Of a stretch of 64,000 nucleotides of DNA, positions 44,464 to 53,214 are shown in pieces (positions within the stretch are counted from its first letter, which is position 1; every line of letters begins with the position of its first letter). The notes below the pieces were generated by a model, which was not told the origin of the DNA, did no database searches, and saw only the letters and a program-made list of their open reading frames with translations. The position numbers were made by a program, and so were the translations under genes. Source of the DNA: Deltaproteobacteria bacterium. Its GTDB lineage: Bacteria > Desulfobacterota > Binatia > UTPRO1. The DNA is taken from the NCBI GenBank assembly GCA_020848745.1, contig JADLHM010000110.1:138688-202687 (forward strand), written 5' to 3'.

Positions 44464-44823
44464 CTACGGCTTGGGGATGAGGCGCGATCGCTTGAGCACG
44501 CGATCGCGGGTGACGAGCGGGACCCGGTGGACGATGCTGGTGGCCCCGATGATCTCATCGGCCGGATCGCTGCGCACGTCGAGCCGCGTGCTCGTCCGGG
44601 CGATCTCGCGGGTGAGCGGCCACACGTGCACGCGGGCGAGGGCCCGCACGACATCCGCGTCATCGAGGTCGACCTCGATGCGTCCGAGCTGAGCGAGCTT
44701 GGCGATCTCCCAGAACACGATCGCGGAGACACTCCACTGATCGTTTCGCAGCAGACGCGTCTCCGCCGTCGAAAGCCGGCCGGCAACGGCATGCAGCAGG
44801 ACGTGGGTGTCAAGATTCAGCAT
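44464..44823 (-). CDS. PIN-domain toxin, VapC family
   Basis: A 119-residue PIN-domain protein beginning MLNLDTHVLLHAVAG at ATG 44823, with the acidic residues Asp5, Glu in FWEIAKL, Asp in DPADEIIGAT and Asp in VTRDRVL. A longer form from ATG 44853 is possible but adds family-atypical residues. It overlaps the antitoxin frame by 14 bases. It is a VapC-type RNase expected to be inhibited by the partner upstream. Confidence 0.82.
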   Translation of the reverse strand: MLNLDTHVLLHAVAGRLSTAETRLLRNDQWSVSAIVFWEIAKLAQLGRIEVDLDDADVVRALARVHVWPLTREIARTSTRLDVRSDPADEIIGATSIVHRVPLVTRDRVLKRSRLIPKP

Positions 44824-45034
44824 GCCAGCGGATACCGGTCGACATGATGTCACCTTTGATCTTGAGCTTCCCCCGCAATGCCCCGATCAAGCTGGCGGAA
44901 TCGGCGGTGAGTGGAACGAGCTTCGCCACCGGCTTCCCTCGCTTGGTGATCACGATTCCCTCCGGACCGACCTCTTCCAGCAAGGCGAGGCACTGCTCCT
45001 TGAACTTGGCGGCCGCGATGTGGCGCATGGTCAC
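44810..45034 (-). CDS. Phd/YefM-type antitoxin
   Basis: A 74-residue antitoxin of the Phd/YefM family: RHIAAAKFKEQCLALLEEV (helical start) then the family strand GIVITKRGKPVAKLVPL. The C-terminal part (LIGALRGKLKIKG) would bind the toxin. It is translationally coupled to the PIN toxin by overlap. Such antitoxins normally bind their own promoter. The pair is a conventional type II toxin-antitoxin module. Confidence 0.85.
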   Translation of the reverse strand: MTMRHIAAAKFKEQCLALLEEVGPEGIVITKRGKPVAKLVPLTADSASLIGALRGKLKIKGDIMSTGIRWHAES

Positions 45035-45119
45035 GTTCTATAGCTGGTCATCTGAGATGTCCAGATGGCGTGCGGTGGCCGGCGGCGGCCTCGATGGGGG
45101 GCGAAGGTCGGGTCGCGGC

Positions 45120-45668
45120 TCAGAGCCCGGAGAGGACGTCGCCGGCGTGGGTCGCGGGCGTCACGTCCCCGAAGACCTTGCGGACCTTGCCGTCCGGGCC
45201 GACGAGGTACGAGATGCGGCTCGGGACCGGCTGCAGGCTCACCCAGACCGCGCCGACCTGCGTCGCGAGCGTCTTGTCCGTGTCGGACAGCAGCCGGAAC
45301 GGGAAGCCCTCCGCCTTCACGAACGCGGCGTTCGCCTCGGGGTCGTCGAACGAGACGCCGAGGATCTCGATGCCGCGCGCCCGGAAATCCTCGAAGCGGT
45401 CACGGAGCCCGCGGCCTTCGGTGGTGCACCCGGGGGTCTGCGCCTTCGGGTAGAACCACAGCAAGTAGGTTTTCCCGGCGAGCGACTGCGACGTGACGAC
45501 GGCGCCGGTGTGGTCGCGGAGCGACCACACCGGGAACGGATCCCCCGGCTCGAGGAGCGGGCTCGCGAGGGGCGAGGCGGGAATGCCGAGCGTGACGGCG
45601 AGCGCGACGACGGCGGCGAGGAGCGCGGGCACGAGGCTCTCATGGCCGCGCTCCCGTGCGCGGTCCAT
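45120..45668 (-). CDS. Membrane-anchored or secreted peroxiredoxin (AhpC/TSA, Bcp-like)
   Basis: A 182-residue protein with an N-terminal hydrophobic segment (about 13-35) that is a signal peptide or anchor, so it is probably periplasmic. The thioredoxin-fold body has LEPGDPFPVWSLRDHTG, and the peroxidatic Cys81 in FYPKAQTPGCTTEGRGL, followed by ILGVSFDDPEANAAFV and a downstream strand. Bcp-type proteins often have a second cysteine five residues later; here it is Gly, so it is probably of the 1-Cys type. ATG 45668 is chosen because it gives the shortest form with an intact signal; it lies 29 bases after the next upstream gene's stop. It reduces peroxides with a thiol donor. Confidence 0.82.
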   Translation of the reverse strand: MDRARERGHESLVPALLAAVVALAVTLGIPASPLASPLLEPGDPFPVWSLRDHTGAVVTSQSLAGKTYLLWFYPKAQTPGCTTEGRGLRDRFEDFRARGIEILGVSFDDPEANAAFVKAEGFPFRLLSDTDKTLATQVGAVWVSLQPVPSRISYLVGPDGKVRKVFGDVTPATHAGDVLSGL

Positions 45669-45697
45669 CTCGTCGAGGTCGTGGGCGACGGTTGGGC

Positions 45698-47908
45698 TCA
45701 ATTCGCCTTGTCCTTGAACTGCCCGGTGTCGCTGCGAGCCGCCGGGGCGCCGTAGCCCTGGGTCCAGCACGCGCCCGTCGACGCGTGCAGCTGCACGACC
45801 ACCGCCGGATCCTGCGCCAGGGGCAAGGCGGGAACGGCGAGATGGATGCCGCGCGCCTTCAGCTGGATCTGCGGCTTGCCGGCGACGCCGGATCGGACCG
45901 TCATCTGGGTCACGCCGTCGGGCGTGGCATCCTTGTCGGCGTACTTGAACGTGCCGCCGCCGCCGCTCGTCTTCCAGCATGCCTTGCCGCGGCACGTGCC
46001 GCCGCCCGGGACGCGCAGGTGCGCCGCGAGCGACGAGACGCCGCTCGTCTGCGCGTACACGCAGAGGTCGTAGCGGGCCGTGCTGGCGAGCGGGTTCCCG
46101 ACCTCCGCGGCCGTCGTCGCGTCCCCCTTCTTCCACTGCCAGGCGAGCTGATTGCCGGCGTCGGGCGCCCCGGCGAGCGTGCGGTCCTTGATCTGGAGCT
46201 GCCCGCCGAGCGCGCTCGTGCAGTCGGACGCCGGTTCGGTGGCGCCGCCGCAGGCACCGGTCGTGCAGGCGTCGCCGGTCGTGCAGGGGTTCGCGTCGTC
46301 ACAGGGCAAGCCGTTCGCCTCGAGCTGGCAGGCCGCGTCGCAGCAATCGCCGCCGCTCGTGCCGCCGTCGTCGCATTGCTCGCCGGCCGTCGTGATGCCG
46401 TTGCCGCAGCCGGTCGGCGTGCAATTCGAGTCGCAGCCGTCGCCGTCGACGAGATTCGCGTCGTCGCAGAGCTCGGGCGGCTCCGTCGAGCCGTTGCCGC
46501 AGGTCGTCGCCTCGTCGGCGCCGCAGTCGACGCGGGGTCCGTTCTTGCGCGCGGCGCCGTCGAGATCGGTCTCGCCGACGGCGGGCACGTACGACGGATC
46601 GCCGGCGTCGATCGCCGGAGATCCCGCGCCGAGGTGGAAGTCGCCGCTCGCGGGCGCCGCGAGGAGCGGGTCCGCGAAGAGCGAGCCCGCGTCCTGACCG
46701 GTTCCCGCCCGGTACGCGGCGAAGCCGACGTACTCGGTCGCGTTCCACGAGAAGCGTGCGGCGGCCGGACCCGCGTCGGTCCACCAGACGTTGTCGTCGA
46801 GGACCGTGTTCACGTTGCCGTACTCGGAGACCACGAGCTTGTTCTGGCCGGTCGCGTAGACGACGTTGCTCCGCACGACGTTGTCCTCGGCGTACTGGAT
46901 CCAGAGCTCGCCGAAGCCCGCGCCGAGCGTGTCGTTCTTGTAGAGCGTGTTGCCGGTGAAGCGGCAGTCGGCGACGCGGCCCGTGTATGCGGCGTAGCCG
47001 CCGAAGCCGAGGCCCGCCTTGTCGTTGCCGTGGATGACGTTGTTGCGAACGACGATGCCCGAGGTCACGGTGCCGCCGTTCTCGGCGCCGATCTCCATGC
47101 CGACGTCGCACTCGGTCACGAGGTTGTTCTCGATCACGACGTCGCGCCCGCCGTCGACGTAGATGCCGGCCGCGAAGCCGCCGCCGTAGCTCGAGCGCGC
47201 CCGCGCCACCCGATTGCCGCGGATGACGCCGTTCCGGCAGACCTTCGCCGGGTCGGGCTGGATGTCGGTCTCGCCGCCGATGCAGTCGATGCCGATGTTG
47301 TCGACGTCGTGGACGAAGTTGTCGCTCACGACGAAGCCGTCGACGTTGCCGTTCAGCGTGAGGGCCTCGCTGGTCGCGGGCTCGCAGTCCCAGATCTCGT
47401 TGCCGTCGATCACGAGGTCCGAGATCGGCGTCGGCTCGGTCGCGTAGACGGTGATGCCCATGGCGTTCTGGCCCCGCATGTCGTGGATGCGGTTGTCACG
47501 GATCTCGAGGTGCGAACCGGAGCCGAGGATGCGGACGCCCGAGCCGTCGGTGACGCCCGGATTGTTCCGGATCTCGAAGCCGACGACCTTCAGGTACGAC
47601 CGCGAGTCGAGGAGGACCATGCTCTGGTCGCCCGCGACGCCGGTCCCGTCGAGGATGGGGGTCTCGTCCGGGGCGGCGGTGAGCGTGATGAAGCCGTCGA
47701 CGGCGTTGCCGCTCCGCGGGAAGACGAGGCGCTCGAAGTAGGGCGTCGGCTTCTCGTGCACGACGACGGTGTCGCCCGCCTGCGCGGCGTCGAGCGCGTC
47801 CTGGATGACGGTGAAGTCTCCGCCCGAGGGCGCGACGGTGTAGATCGCGGCGCCGGCGACGTGGGGGCAGACCAGCGCGAGGACGAGCGGGAGGAGGCCG
47901 GCACGCAT
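45698..47908 (-). CDS. Secreted right-handed beta-helix repeat protein
   Basis: A 736-residue exported protein. Signal peptide MRAGLLPLVLALVCPHVAGA from ATG 47908 (ATGs at 47917 and 47920 are also possible). Residues about 20-400 form a parallel beta-helix (right-handed repeats such as LEIRDNRIHDMRGQ, FVVSDNFVHDVDNIG and VVIENNLVTECDVG). A Cys-rich DDANLVDGDGCDSNC-type repeat region follows (about 470-540), and a C-terminal jelly-roll-like domain ends the chain. It is typical of large secreted polysaccharide-acting or adhesive proteins. No catalytic residues can be named. The downstream peroxiredoxin gene is 29 bases away. Confidence 0.8.
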   Translation of the reverse strand: MRAGLLPLVLALVCPHVAGAAIYTVAPSGGDFTVIQDALDAAQAGDTVVVHEKPTPYFERLVFPRSGNAVDGFITLTAAPDETPILDGTGVAGDQSMVLLDSRSYLKVVGFEIRNNPGVTDGSGVRILGSGSHLEIRDNRIHDMRGQNAMGITVYATEPTPISDLVIDGNEIWDCEPATSEALTLNGNVDGFVVSDNFVHDVDNIGIDCIGGETDIQPDPAKVCRNGVIRGNRVARARSSYGGGFAAGIYVDGGRDVVIENNLVTECDVGMEIGAENGGTVTSGIVVRNNVIHGNDKAGLGFGGYAAYTGRVADCRFTGNTLYKNDTLGAGFGELWIQYAEDNVVRSNVVYATGQNKLVVSEYGNVNTVLDDNVWWTDAGPAAARFSWNATEYVGFAAYRAGTGQDAGSLFADPLLAAPASGDFHLGAGSPAIDAGDPSYVPAVGETDLDGAARKNGPRVDCGADEATTCGNGSTEPPELCDDANLVDGDGCDSNCTPTGCGNGITTAGEQCDDGGTSGGDCCDAACQLEANGLPCDDANPCTTGDACTTGACGGATEPASDCTSALGGQLQIKDRTLAGAPDAGNQLAWQWKKGDATTAAEVGNPLASTARYDLCVYAQTSGVSSLAAHLRVPGGGTCRGKACWKTSGGGGTFKYADKDATPDGVTQMTVRSGVAGKPQIQLKARGIHLAVPALPLAQDPAVVVQLHASTGACWTQGYGAPAARSDTGQFKDKAN

Positions 47909-48035
47909 GAGGACCATCATAGGCCGGCGGCTCGACGCGACGCTACCGGCAACGAGGAGGGCGAGCGCGCCGCCAGAGGGTATGGCGCCGGCCCGGACCC
48001 TGGCGCAACGCCGATTCCCGCAGCACAATGGCCGC

Positions 48036-48842
48036 ATGCCGACGACGATCCCGCGCCTCGGGCTCGGAACGTGGCGCATGGGCGAGGACGCGTTCCAGCG
48101 CGCGCACGAGGTCGCGGCGCTGCGCCTCGGACTCGACCTCGGCCTCGGCCTCATCGACACCGCGGAGATGTACGGCGAGGGCGGCGCGGAGGAGGTGGTC
48201 GGCGAGGCGATCGCCGGCCGGCGCGACGACGTCTACCTCGTGAGCAAGATCTATCCGCAGAACGCCACGCGCCGCGGGACGGCGGCGGCGTGCGAGCGCA
48301 GCTTGAAGCGCCTGCGTACCGACCGGCTCGACCTCTACCTCCTGCACTGGCGTGGCGGCACGCCGCTCGCGGAGGTCGTCGAGCAGCTCGAAGCCCTCGT
48401 GCGGGCCGGAAAGATCGTGCGGTGGGGCGTCAGCAACTTCGACGTCGACGACATGGACGAGCTCCGGGCCGCCGGAGGCACGCGCGCGGGCGCGAATCAG
48501 GTCCTGTACAACCTGGCGCGCCGCGAGGCCGACTGGGGGCTCCTGCCGTGGTGCCGGCGACATCGCATTCCGGTGATGGCGTACACGCCGTTCGGCGGCG
48601 GGGTCCTGAAGCATCGCGTGGTGCGGGCGATCGCCGACGCGCACGGCGCCGCACCCGCGGCCGTCGCGCTCGCGTGGGTGCTCGATCAGCGCGGCGTCGT
48701 CACGATCCCGAAGGCGTCGCGGCCCGCGCACGTGCGCGAGAATCGCGCCGCGCTCGATCTCGCGCTCAGCGCGGCCGATCGCGAGCAACTGGCGCGCGCG
48801 TTTCCCGCTCCGGAGGGGCCGGTCGCGCTCCGGACCGCGTGA
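48036..48842 (+). CDS. Aldo/keto reductase
   Basis: A 268-residue TIM-barrel oxidoreductase starting at ATG 48036 (MPTTIPRLGLGTWRMGE). The family signature GLGLIDTAEMYGEGGAEEVVGEA holds the catalytic Asp and Tyr; the catalytic Lys is in YLVSKIYPQNATRRG, and the His is in LYLLHWRGG. The C-terminal VTIPKASRPAHVRENRAAL supplies NADPH contacts. Family function is NADPH-dependent carbonyl reduction. It is divergent from the beta-helix gene, with about 120 bases between. No operon partner. Confidence 0.92.
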   Translation: MPTTIPRLGLGTWRMGEDAFQRAHEVAALRLGLDLGLGLIDTAEMYGEGGAEEVVGEAIAGRRDDVYLVSKIYPQNATRRGTAAACERSLKRLRTDRLDLYLLHWRGGTPLAEVVEQLEALVRAGKIVRWGVSNFDVDDMDELRAAGGTRAGANQVLYNLARREADWGLLPWCRRHRIPVMAYTPFGGGVLKHRVVRAIADAHGAAPAAVALAWVLDQRGVVTIPKASRPAHVRENRAALDLALSAADREQLARAFPAPEGPVALRTA

Positions 48843-48993
48843 CCCCGTCCGCGGCGCGCCGCGTCGTCGCGACGGGACGCGGAGTTGCGCCTTCGCGCAG
48901 CCGGCCGCGTTGACTCGCGCGCGCACCCTGGACTAACCCGGTGGCTCCCGCCGATGCGCTTCCCCGGCGCTGCCGTGACTCTCCGGGCGGGCG

Positions 48994-49962
48994 ATGCCTT
49001 CGATGCGCTGCCTCCCGGTCGTCACTGCCGTCCTCTCGCTCGCGCTCGCCGCCGCTGCCGGCGACGTCGAGGCGTCGATCCAGGGCAAGGGGCGTTCGCG
49101 CTCCGCGGCGACCGTCGTGCGGCGGACGCCGCCGCCGCGCCCGCCTGCCGTCTTCCCGCGCGTCGTCCGGGAGGACTTCGTGCGGCGGCTCGCGGAGAAG
49201 GTGCCGCCGATCGCGGTGCTCGAGCCGGTCCCCGACTATCGGCCGCAGTGCTGCTTCGCGGGAACGGCCGCGAGCACGTGCCGGAGCGACGACGCGAACG
49301 CGATGTGCTGGCAGGATGCCGGCGACGGCTGCGGCCCGCGCGAGCTCGAGGACGGCCTCGTCGCGTACTGGCCCGAGGAGGCGCCGGTCGCCGGCGCCTC
49401 GCCGCGGTGGGGGGAGGTCACGCGCGAGGACCAACACCGCGCGATCCGCGAGATCCTGCGCGTCCTCGCGGAGCGCCAGCCCGCGAAGCCGGTCGGCCTC
49501 GTCGCCTTCGCCGTCGGCTACGTCGAGTCCGGCTTCAACCCGACCGCCGAGCATCCGAGGACGAAGGCCTGCGGGCTCTATCAGTTCCTGCGCGGGACGT
49601 GGCGCGACTACGCGCGCGCCGACGTCGCCGACGATCCCGACGCGTGCCGCGACCCGCGCGAGAACGCCGCAACGGGTCTTGCGTTCCTGACCCATCTCTA
49701 CGACACGCACCTGGGGACGATCGTCGAGCAGACGCCGTCGTGGGACACGCTGAGCGAATGGGACCGCCTGACCGCGATATTCGTCGGGCTCTACTCGCTG
49801 CACAACTACGGTCCGAACGATCCGCGCTGGCTCGACGAGGAGAACGGCGCGCGCCAGATCGCGCTCGCGCACGTCGGCGTGTTGAAGGAGTTCTACGAGG
49901 GCATCGCGGGCGAGCTCCGGCGCGGCGCCGCGCCGGCGCGCGCGGCGAAGCGCCGGCGTTGA
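48994..49962 (+). CDS. Exported lytic-transglycosylase-like protein
   Basis: A 322-residue secreted protein (signal peptide about 1-27). The central region (about 165-260) has a lysozyme/transglycosylase fold: FAVGYVESGFNPTAEHPR with a candidate catalytic Glu near 177, KACGLYQFLRGTWRDYA and the later ENAATGLAFLTHLYD segment. An N-terminal Pro/Cys-rich part (about 35-135) is unassigned. It could cut peptidoglycan glycan strands during envelope remodelling. ATG 48994 or the near-by 49003 both give the same mature protein. A short basic tail ends AAKRRR. Confidence 0.78.
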   Translation: MPSMRCLPVVTAVLSLALAAAAGDVEASIQGKGRSRSAATVVRRTPPPRPPAVFPRVVREDFVRRLAEKVPPIAVLEPVPDYRPQCCFAGTAASTCRSDDANAMCWQDAGDGCGPRELEDGLVAYWPEEAPVAGASPRWGEVTREDQHRAIREILRVLAERQPAKPVGLVAFAVGYVESGFNPTAEHPRTKACGLYQFLRGTWRDYARADVADDPDACRDPRENAATGLAFLTHLYDTHLGTIVEQTPSWDTLSEWDRLTAIFVGLYSLHNYGPNDPRWLDEENGARQIALAHVGVLKEFYEGIAGELRRGAAPARAAKRRR

Positions 49963-50017
49963 GGACGTTGCGCGTCCGACGGCGGGATGGCGCCGCGGGC
50001 CTGGTGCGACACGCGGG

Positions 50018-51181
50018 TCAGCTGCCGAGCGCGACGCCGACCGCGCCGGCACCTACGATCAGCGCCGGCTCGGAGACGCCCTTCACGCGCACCAGGAGGG
50101 CGAGGGCGACGAGCGCGATCGCCGCCGTCGGGAGGTCGTAGACCGCGCGCCGTCCGAGGACGAACGCCGCCCCCGCGATGGCGCCCGCGGCGGCGGCCGT
50201 CACCCCCTCCACGAAGGCGCGCACGCGTGGGTCGTGCACCGAGCGCCGGAAGTAGCGCGCGGGGATCACGACCATGACGTAGCAGGGGAGGAAGACCCCG
50301 ATGGCGGCCACGGTCGCGCCGAGCGGCCCCGCGACCAGATATCCGATGAAGGCGACCGTGATCACGACCGGCCCCGGGGTGATCATCGCGACCGCCACCG
50401 CGTCGAGGAACTGGCGCTCGGTCAGCCACGAGAGCTCGTGCACGACGGTGCCGTGCAGGAAGGGCACGATCGCGAGCCCGCTGCCGAACACGAAGGCGCC
50501 CGCCTCGGTGAAGCAGTAGGCGATGCGCCAGAGCGTCGACGCGTCGGCCACGCCGTGCAGACCCGTGAAGAGCCACGGCGCCACGACCAGCGCGGCGTGC
50601 GGCGTCTTCGGCAGCGCGCTCTTCGCCACGAGCGCGGCCACCCCGCAGAGCACGAAGAGCCAGAGCAGCTCGGATTCGGTCCATGCCGTCACCCCGGCGC
50701 TCACCGCGAAGATCGCCCACAGCAGGCGATCGCCGGCCAGCGTGCTCTTCGCGAGCTTGTAGGCGCTGCGGCCGATGATCGCGATGACGGCCGCGCCGAT
50801 GCCGTAGAAGGCGCCCTGCATCCACGCGAGGCCTCCGTACGCGACGTAGGCCGCCGAGAGCGCGAGCACCATGAGGAAGGAGGGGAGGACGAACGCGAAG
50901 GCGACCAGCGTGGCGCCTCGCACGCCGTGGCCGAGCCAGCCGAGATAGATCGCGAGCTGCGCGGCGAGGGGACCCGGCGCCAGCTGGGCGAGGGCGAGTC
51001 CCTCCTTGTAGTCGGCGAGCGCGATCCAGCGGCGCGTTTCGACGAGATCGCGCTGCATGTAGCCGACGAGCGCGATCGGCCCGCCGAAGCCGGTCGTGCC
51101 GAGGCGCAGGAAATAGGCGGCGAGGTCGCGGAGCGCGTACGGCGCGAGCGCGGCCGAGCGCTCCGAGGCGGCGGGCGTCAC
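50018..51181 (-). CDS. chrA: Chromate transporter (CHR family)
   Basis: A 387-residue membrane protein with about ten helices in two homologous halves. The first half has FLRLGTTGFGGPIALVGYMQRDLVE and LAQLAPGPLAAQLAIYLG; the second has FTEAGAFVFGSGLAIVPFL and AVAMITPGPVVITVAFIGYLVAGP, the expected duplicated G-x-x-x-FGGP / P-GP motifs. ChrA members export chromate with protons, and many uncharacterised relatives move other oxyanions. It lies 15 bases upstream (in reading order after) of the mutase gene on the same strand, with no other resistance gene beside it. Confidence 0.92.
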   Translation of the reverse strand: MTPAASERSAALAPYALRDLAAYFLRLGTTGFGGPIALVGYMQRDLVETRRWIALADYKEGLALAQLAPGPLAAQLAIYLGWLGHGVRGATLVAFAFVLPSFLMVLALSAAYVAYGGLAWMQGAFYGIGAAVIAIIGRSAYKLAKSTLAGDRLLWAIFAVSAGVTAWTESELLWLFVLCGVAALVAKSALPKTPHAALVVAPWLFTGLHGVADASTLWRIAYCFTEAGAFVFGSGLAIVPFLHGTVVHELSWLTERQFLDAVAVAMITPGPVVITVAFIGYLVAGPLGATVAAIGVFLPCYVMVVIPARYFRRSVHDPRVRAFVEGVTAAAAGAIAGAAFVLGRRAVYDLPTAAIALVALALLVRVKGVSEPALIVGAGAVGVALGS

Positions 51182-51196
51182 GTATGCGACGAGCGG

Positions 51197-53110
51197 CTAC
51201 GCCGCGCGCTCGAGGACGGTGTCGATCATCGCCTGCACGATCGCGCCGACGTCGCCGTTCTTCGGCGTGAAGACGTGCCGGCAGCCGAGCTCGCGGAGCA
51301 ACGGTTGATCGGTCTCCGGGATGATGCCGCCGATCACGATCGGGATGTCGCCGCCGCCGGACTCGCGGAGGCCGCGCTGCACCTCGCGGGCGATCCAGAG
51401 GTGCGAGCCCGAGAGGCTCGAGATGCCGATGAGGTCGACGTCCTCCTGGATCGCCGTCGCGACGATCATGGCGGGCGTCTGCTTCAAGCCCGTGTAGACG
51501 ACCTCCATGCCGGCCTCGCGGCACGCGAAGGCCAGGAGCTTCACGGCGTTCACGTGGCCGTCGAGCCCCGACTTGGCGAGCAGCACGCGCATGCGCTTCG
51601 GCGCGCGCGGGATGCGGAGCGGCGGCGCGTCCTTGATCTCCGAGCCGAGCGGTGCCTGGTAGCGCTGGCCGAGCGCCTCTTCGAGCGCCTGCGTCCACTC
51701 GCCGGTCGTACCGCCCGCCCTGGCGAGCTGGATCGACGGCGGCACCAGGTTCTCGCCGGCGATCGCCGCCTTCTCGAGCTCCGCGAGCGCGCGCGCGACG
51801 GCGCCGGCGTCGCGCGTCTCCTTCCACCGCTTCACGTCGGCGACGCGCTGCGCGATCGTCTCGGGCGTCACGGCGTCTTCGGCGCGCGTGCGGGCGCCGC
51901 CGCGGAGCGCGCCGACCTCGCCGGGGAACGCGTTCACGCCGACGACGAGCTTCTCCTTGCTCTCGATCTGCTGCCGCCACTTCACGAGCGACGACGTGAG
52001 CCGCAGCGCGATCCACGGAATGCAGCCGGCGTAGCCGATCTTCTCCATCTCGGCGATGACCGTGCGGGCCTCGTCCTTGATCTCCCCGGTCGCCTTCTCG
52101 ATCACCTTCGAGCCCTCGAAGATGTCGGGGTAGTCGGCGACGCCGGTCTCGTACATCAGCACCTGCTGCGTGCGGAGCGCCAGGATCTGCTCGCTCGGGT
52201 CGGGGAGGCCGAGCGCCTCGCGAAAGCCGGGGAGCTGGAGCGCGCCGACCCGCGCCGAGGCCGACAGCACGACCGGCAGCGACTGGTAGGCGATGCGGAT
52301 GATGTTCACCTCGGGCTGCTGCTCGGTGAGCGTGAGCGAGCGCACCTGGCAGCCGGCCCGCCACTTGGCCGCGACCCCGTAGCGTTCCCGGCAGATCTCG
52401 GTCCAGAGCTGGCTGTAGGCGCGCACCTTGGCGATCTCGGGCACGAGCTCGATGCCGGAGTTGATGAAGAAGCTGATGCGGTCGACCACGCCGGCGAAGG
52501 CTTCTTTCGAGAGCGCCGGCCGGATCGCCTCGAGGATCAGGATCGCGTTGCCGAGCGCGTAACCGACCTCCTCGGCGGGCGACGCTCCCGACTCCATGTA
52601 GTGGTACCCGCAGCTGTTCATCGGGTTCCAGAGCGGCGACTCGGCGGCCGCGAACTTGATGAGGTCGGTCGAGAGGCGGAGCGAGACCGTCGGGTCGAAC
52701 ACCGAGGTGCCGCGCGCCACGAACTCCTTCAGGAGATCGTTCTGGGTGGTGCCGCGGAGCTGCGCTCGCGGCACGCCGTGCTTGTCGGCGACCGCGACGT
52801 AGAGCGCGTACAGCCAGACGGCCGTCGCGTTGATCGTCATCGAGGTGTTGATGGCGCCGAGGTCGATCTCGCGGAAGAGCGTTTCCATGTCGCCGACGTG
52901 GGAGATCGACACGCCGGTGCCGCCGATCTCGCCCTCGGACATCGGGTGGTCGGCGTCGTAGCCGTTCTGGGTCGGGAGGTCGAAGGCGACCGAGAGGCCG
53001 CGCTGCCCCTGGGCGAGGTTCTCGCGATAGCGGCGGTTCGACTGCTCGGCGTCGCCGAAGCCGGCGTAGGTGCGAATGATCCAGGGGGTGCGCATCTCCG
53101 GCTTGCTCAT
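51197..53110 (-). CDS. Methylmalonyl-CoA-mutase-family enzyme, MeaA/ethylmalonyl-CoA mutase-like
   Basis: A 637-residue adenosylcobalamin mutase on one chain. The N-terminal TIM barrel has PWIIRTYAGFGDAEQSNRRYRENLAQG and FDLPTQNGYDADHPMSEGEIGG, the FDLPTQ form of the MeaA branch rather than FDLATH of the usual methylmalonyl-CoA mutase. The C-terminal B12 domain (about 500-637) has the DxHxxG-type KSGLDGHVNAVKLLA. ATG 53110 has a GGAGG ribosome site. Ethylmalonyl-CoA mutase or a related branched acyl-CoA rearrangement is likely; carboxylase and epimerase partners are not nearby. Confidence 0.9.
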   Translation of the reverse strand: MSKPEMRTPWIIRTYAGFGDAEQSNRRYRENLAQGQRGLSVAFDLPTQNGYDADHPMSEGEIGGTGVSISHVGDMETLFREIDLGAINTSMTINATAVWLYALYVAVADKHGVPRAQLRGTTQNDLLKEFVARGTSVFDPTVSLRLSTDLIKFAAAESPLWNPMNSCGYHYMESGASPAEEVGYALGNAILILEAIRPALSKEAFAGVVDRISFFINSGIELVPEIAKVRAYSQLWTEICRERYGVAAKWRAGCQVRSLTLTEQQPEVNIIRIAYQSLPVVLSASARVGALQLPGFREALGLPDPSEQILALRTQQVLMYETGVADYPDIFEGSKVIEKATGEIKDEARTVIAEMEKIGYAGCIPWIALRLTSSLVKWRQQIESKEKLVVGVNAFPGEVGALRGGARTRAEDAVTPETIAQRVADVKRWKETRDAGAVARALAELEKAAIAGENLVPPSIQLARAGGTTGEWTQALEEALGQRYQAPLGSEIKDAPPLRIPRAPKRMRVLLAKSGLDGHVNAVKLLAFACREAGMEVVYTGLKQTPAMIVATAIQEDVDLIGISSLSGSHLWIAREVQRGLRESGGGDIPIVIGGIIPETDQPLLRELGCRHVFTPKNGDVGAIVQAMIDTVLERAA

Positions 53111-53214
53111 GAGGAAACCTCCGCGGGGCGGGATTCTGGCGCGGGCCCCCGACCCGCGCAAGCGACGGACGACGCGTCCTGCGGCGCGCCGCGTACGCGG
53201 GCGCGCCAGGGCCG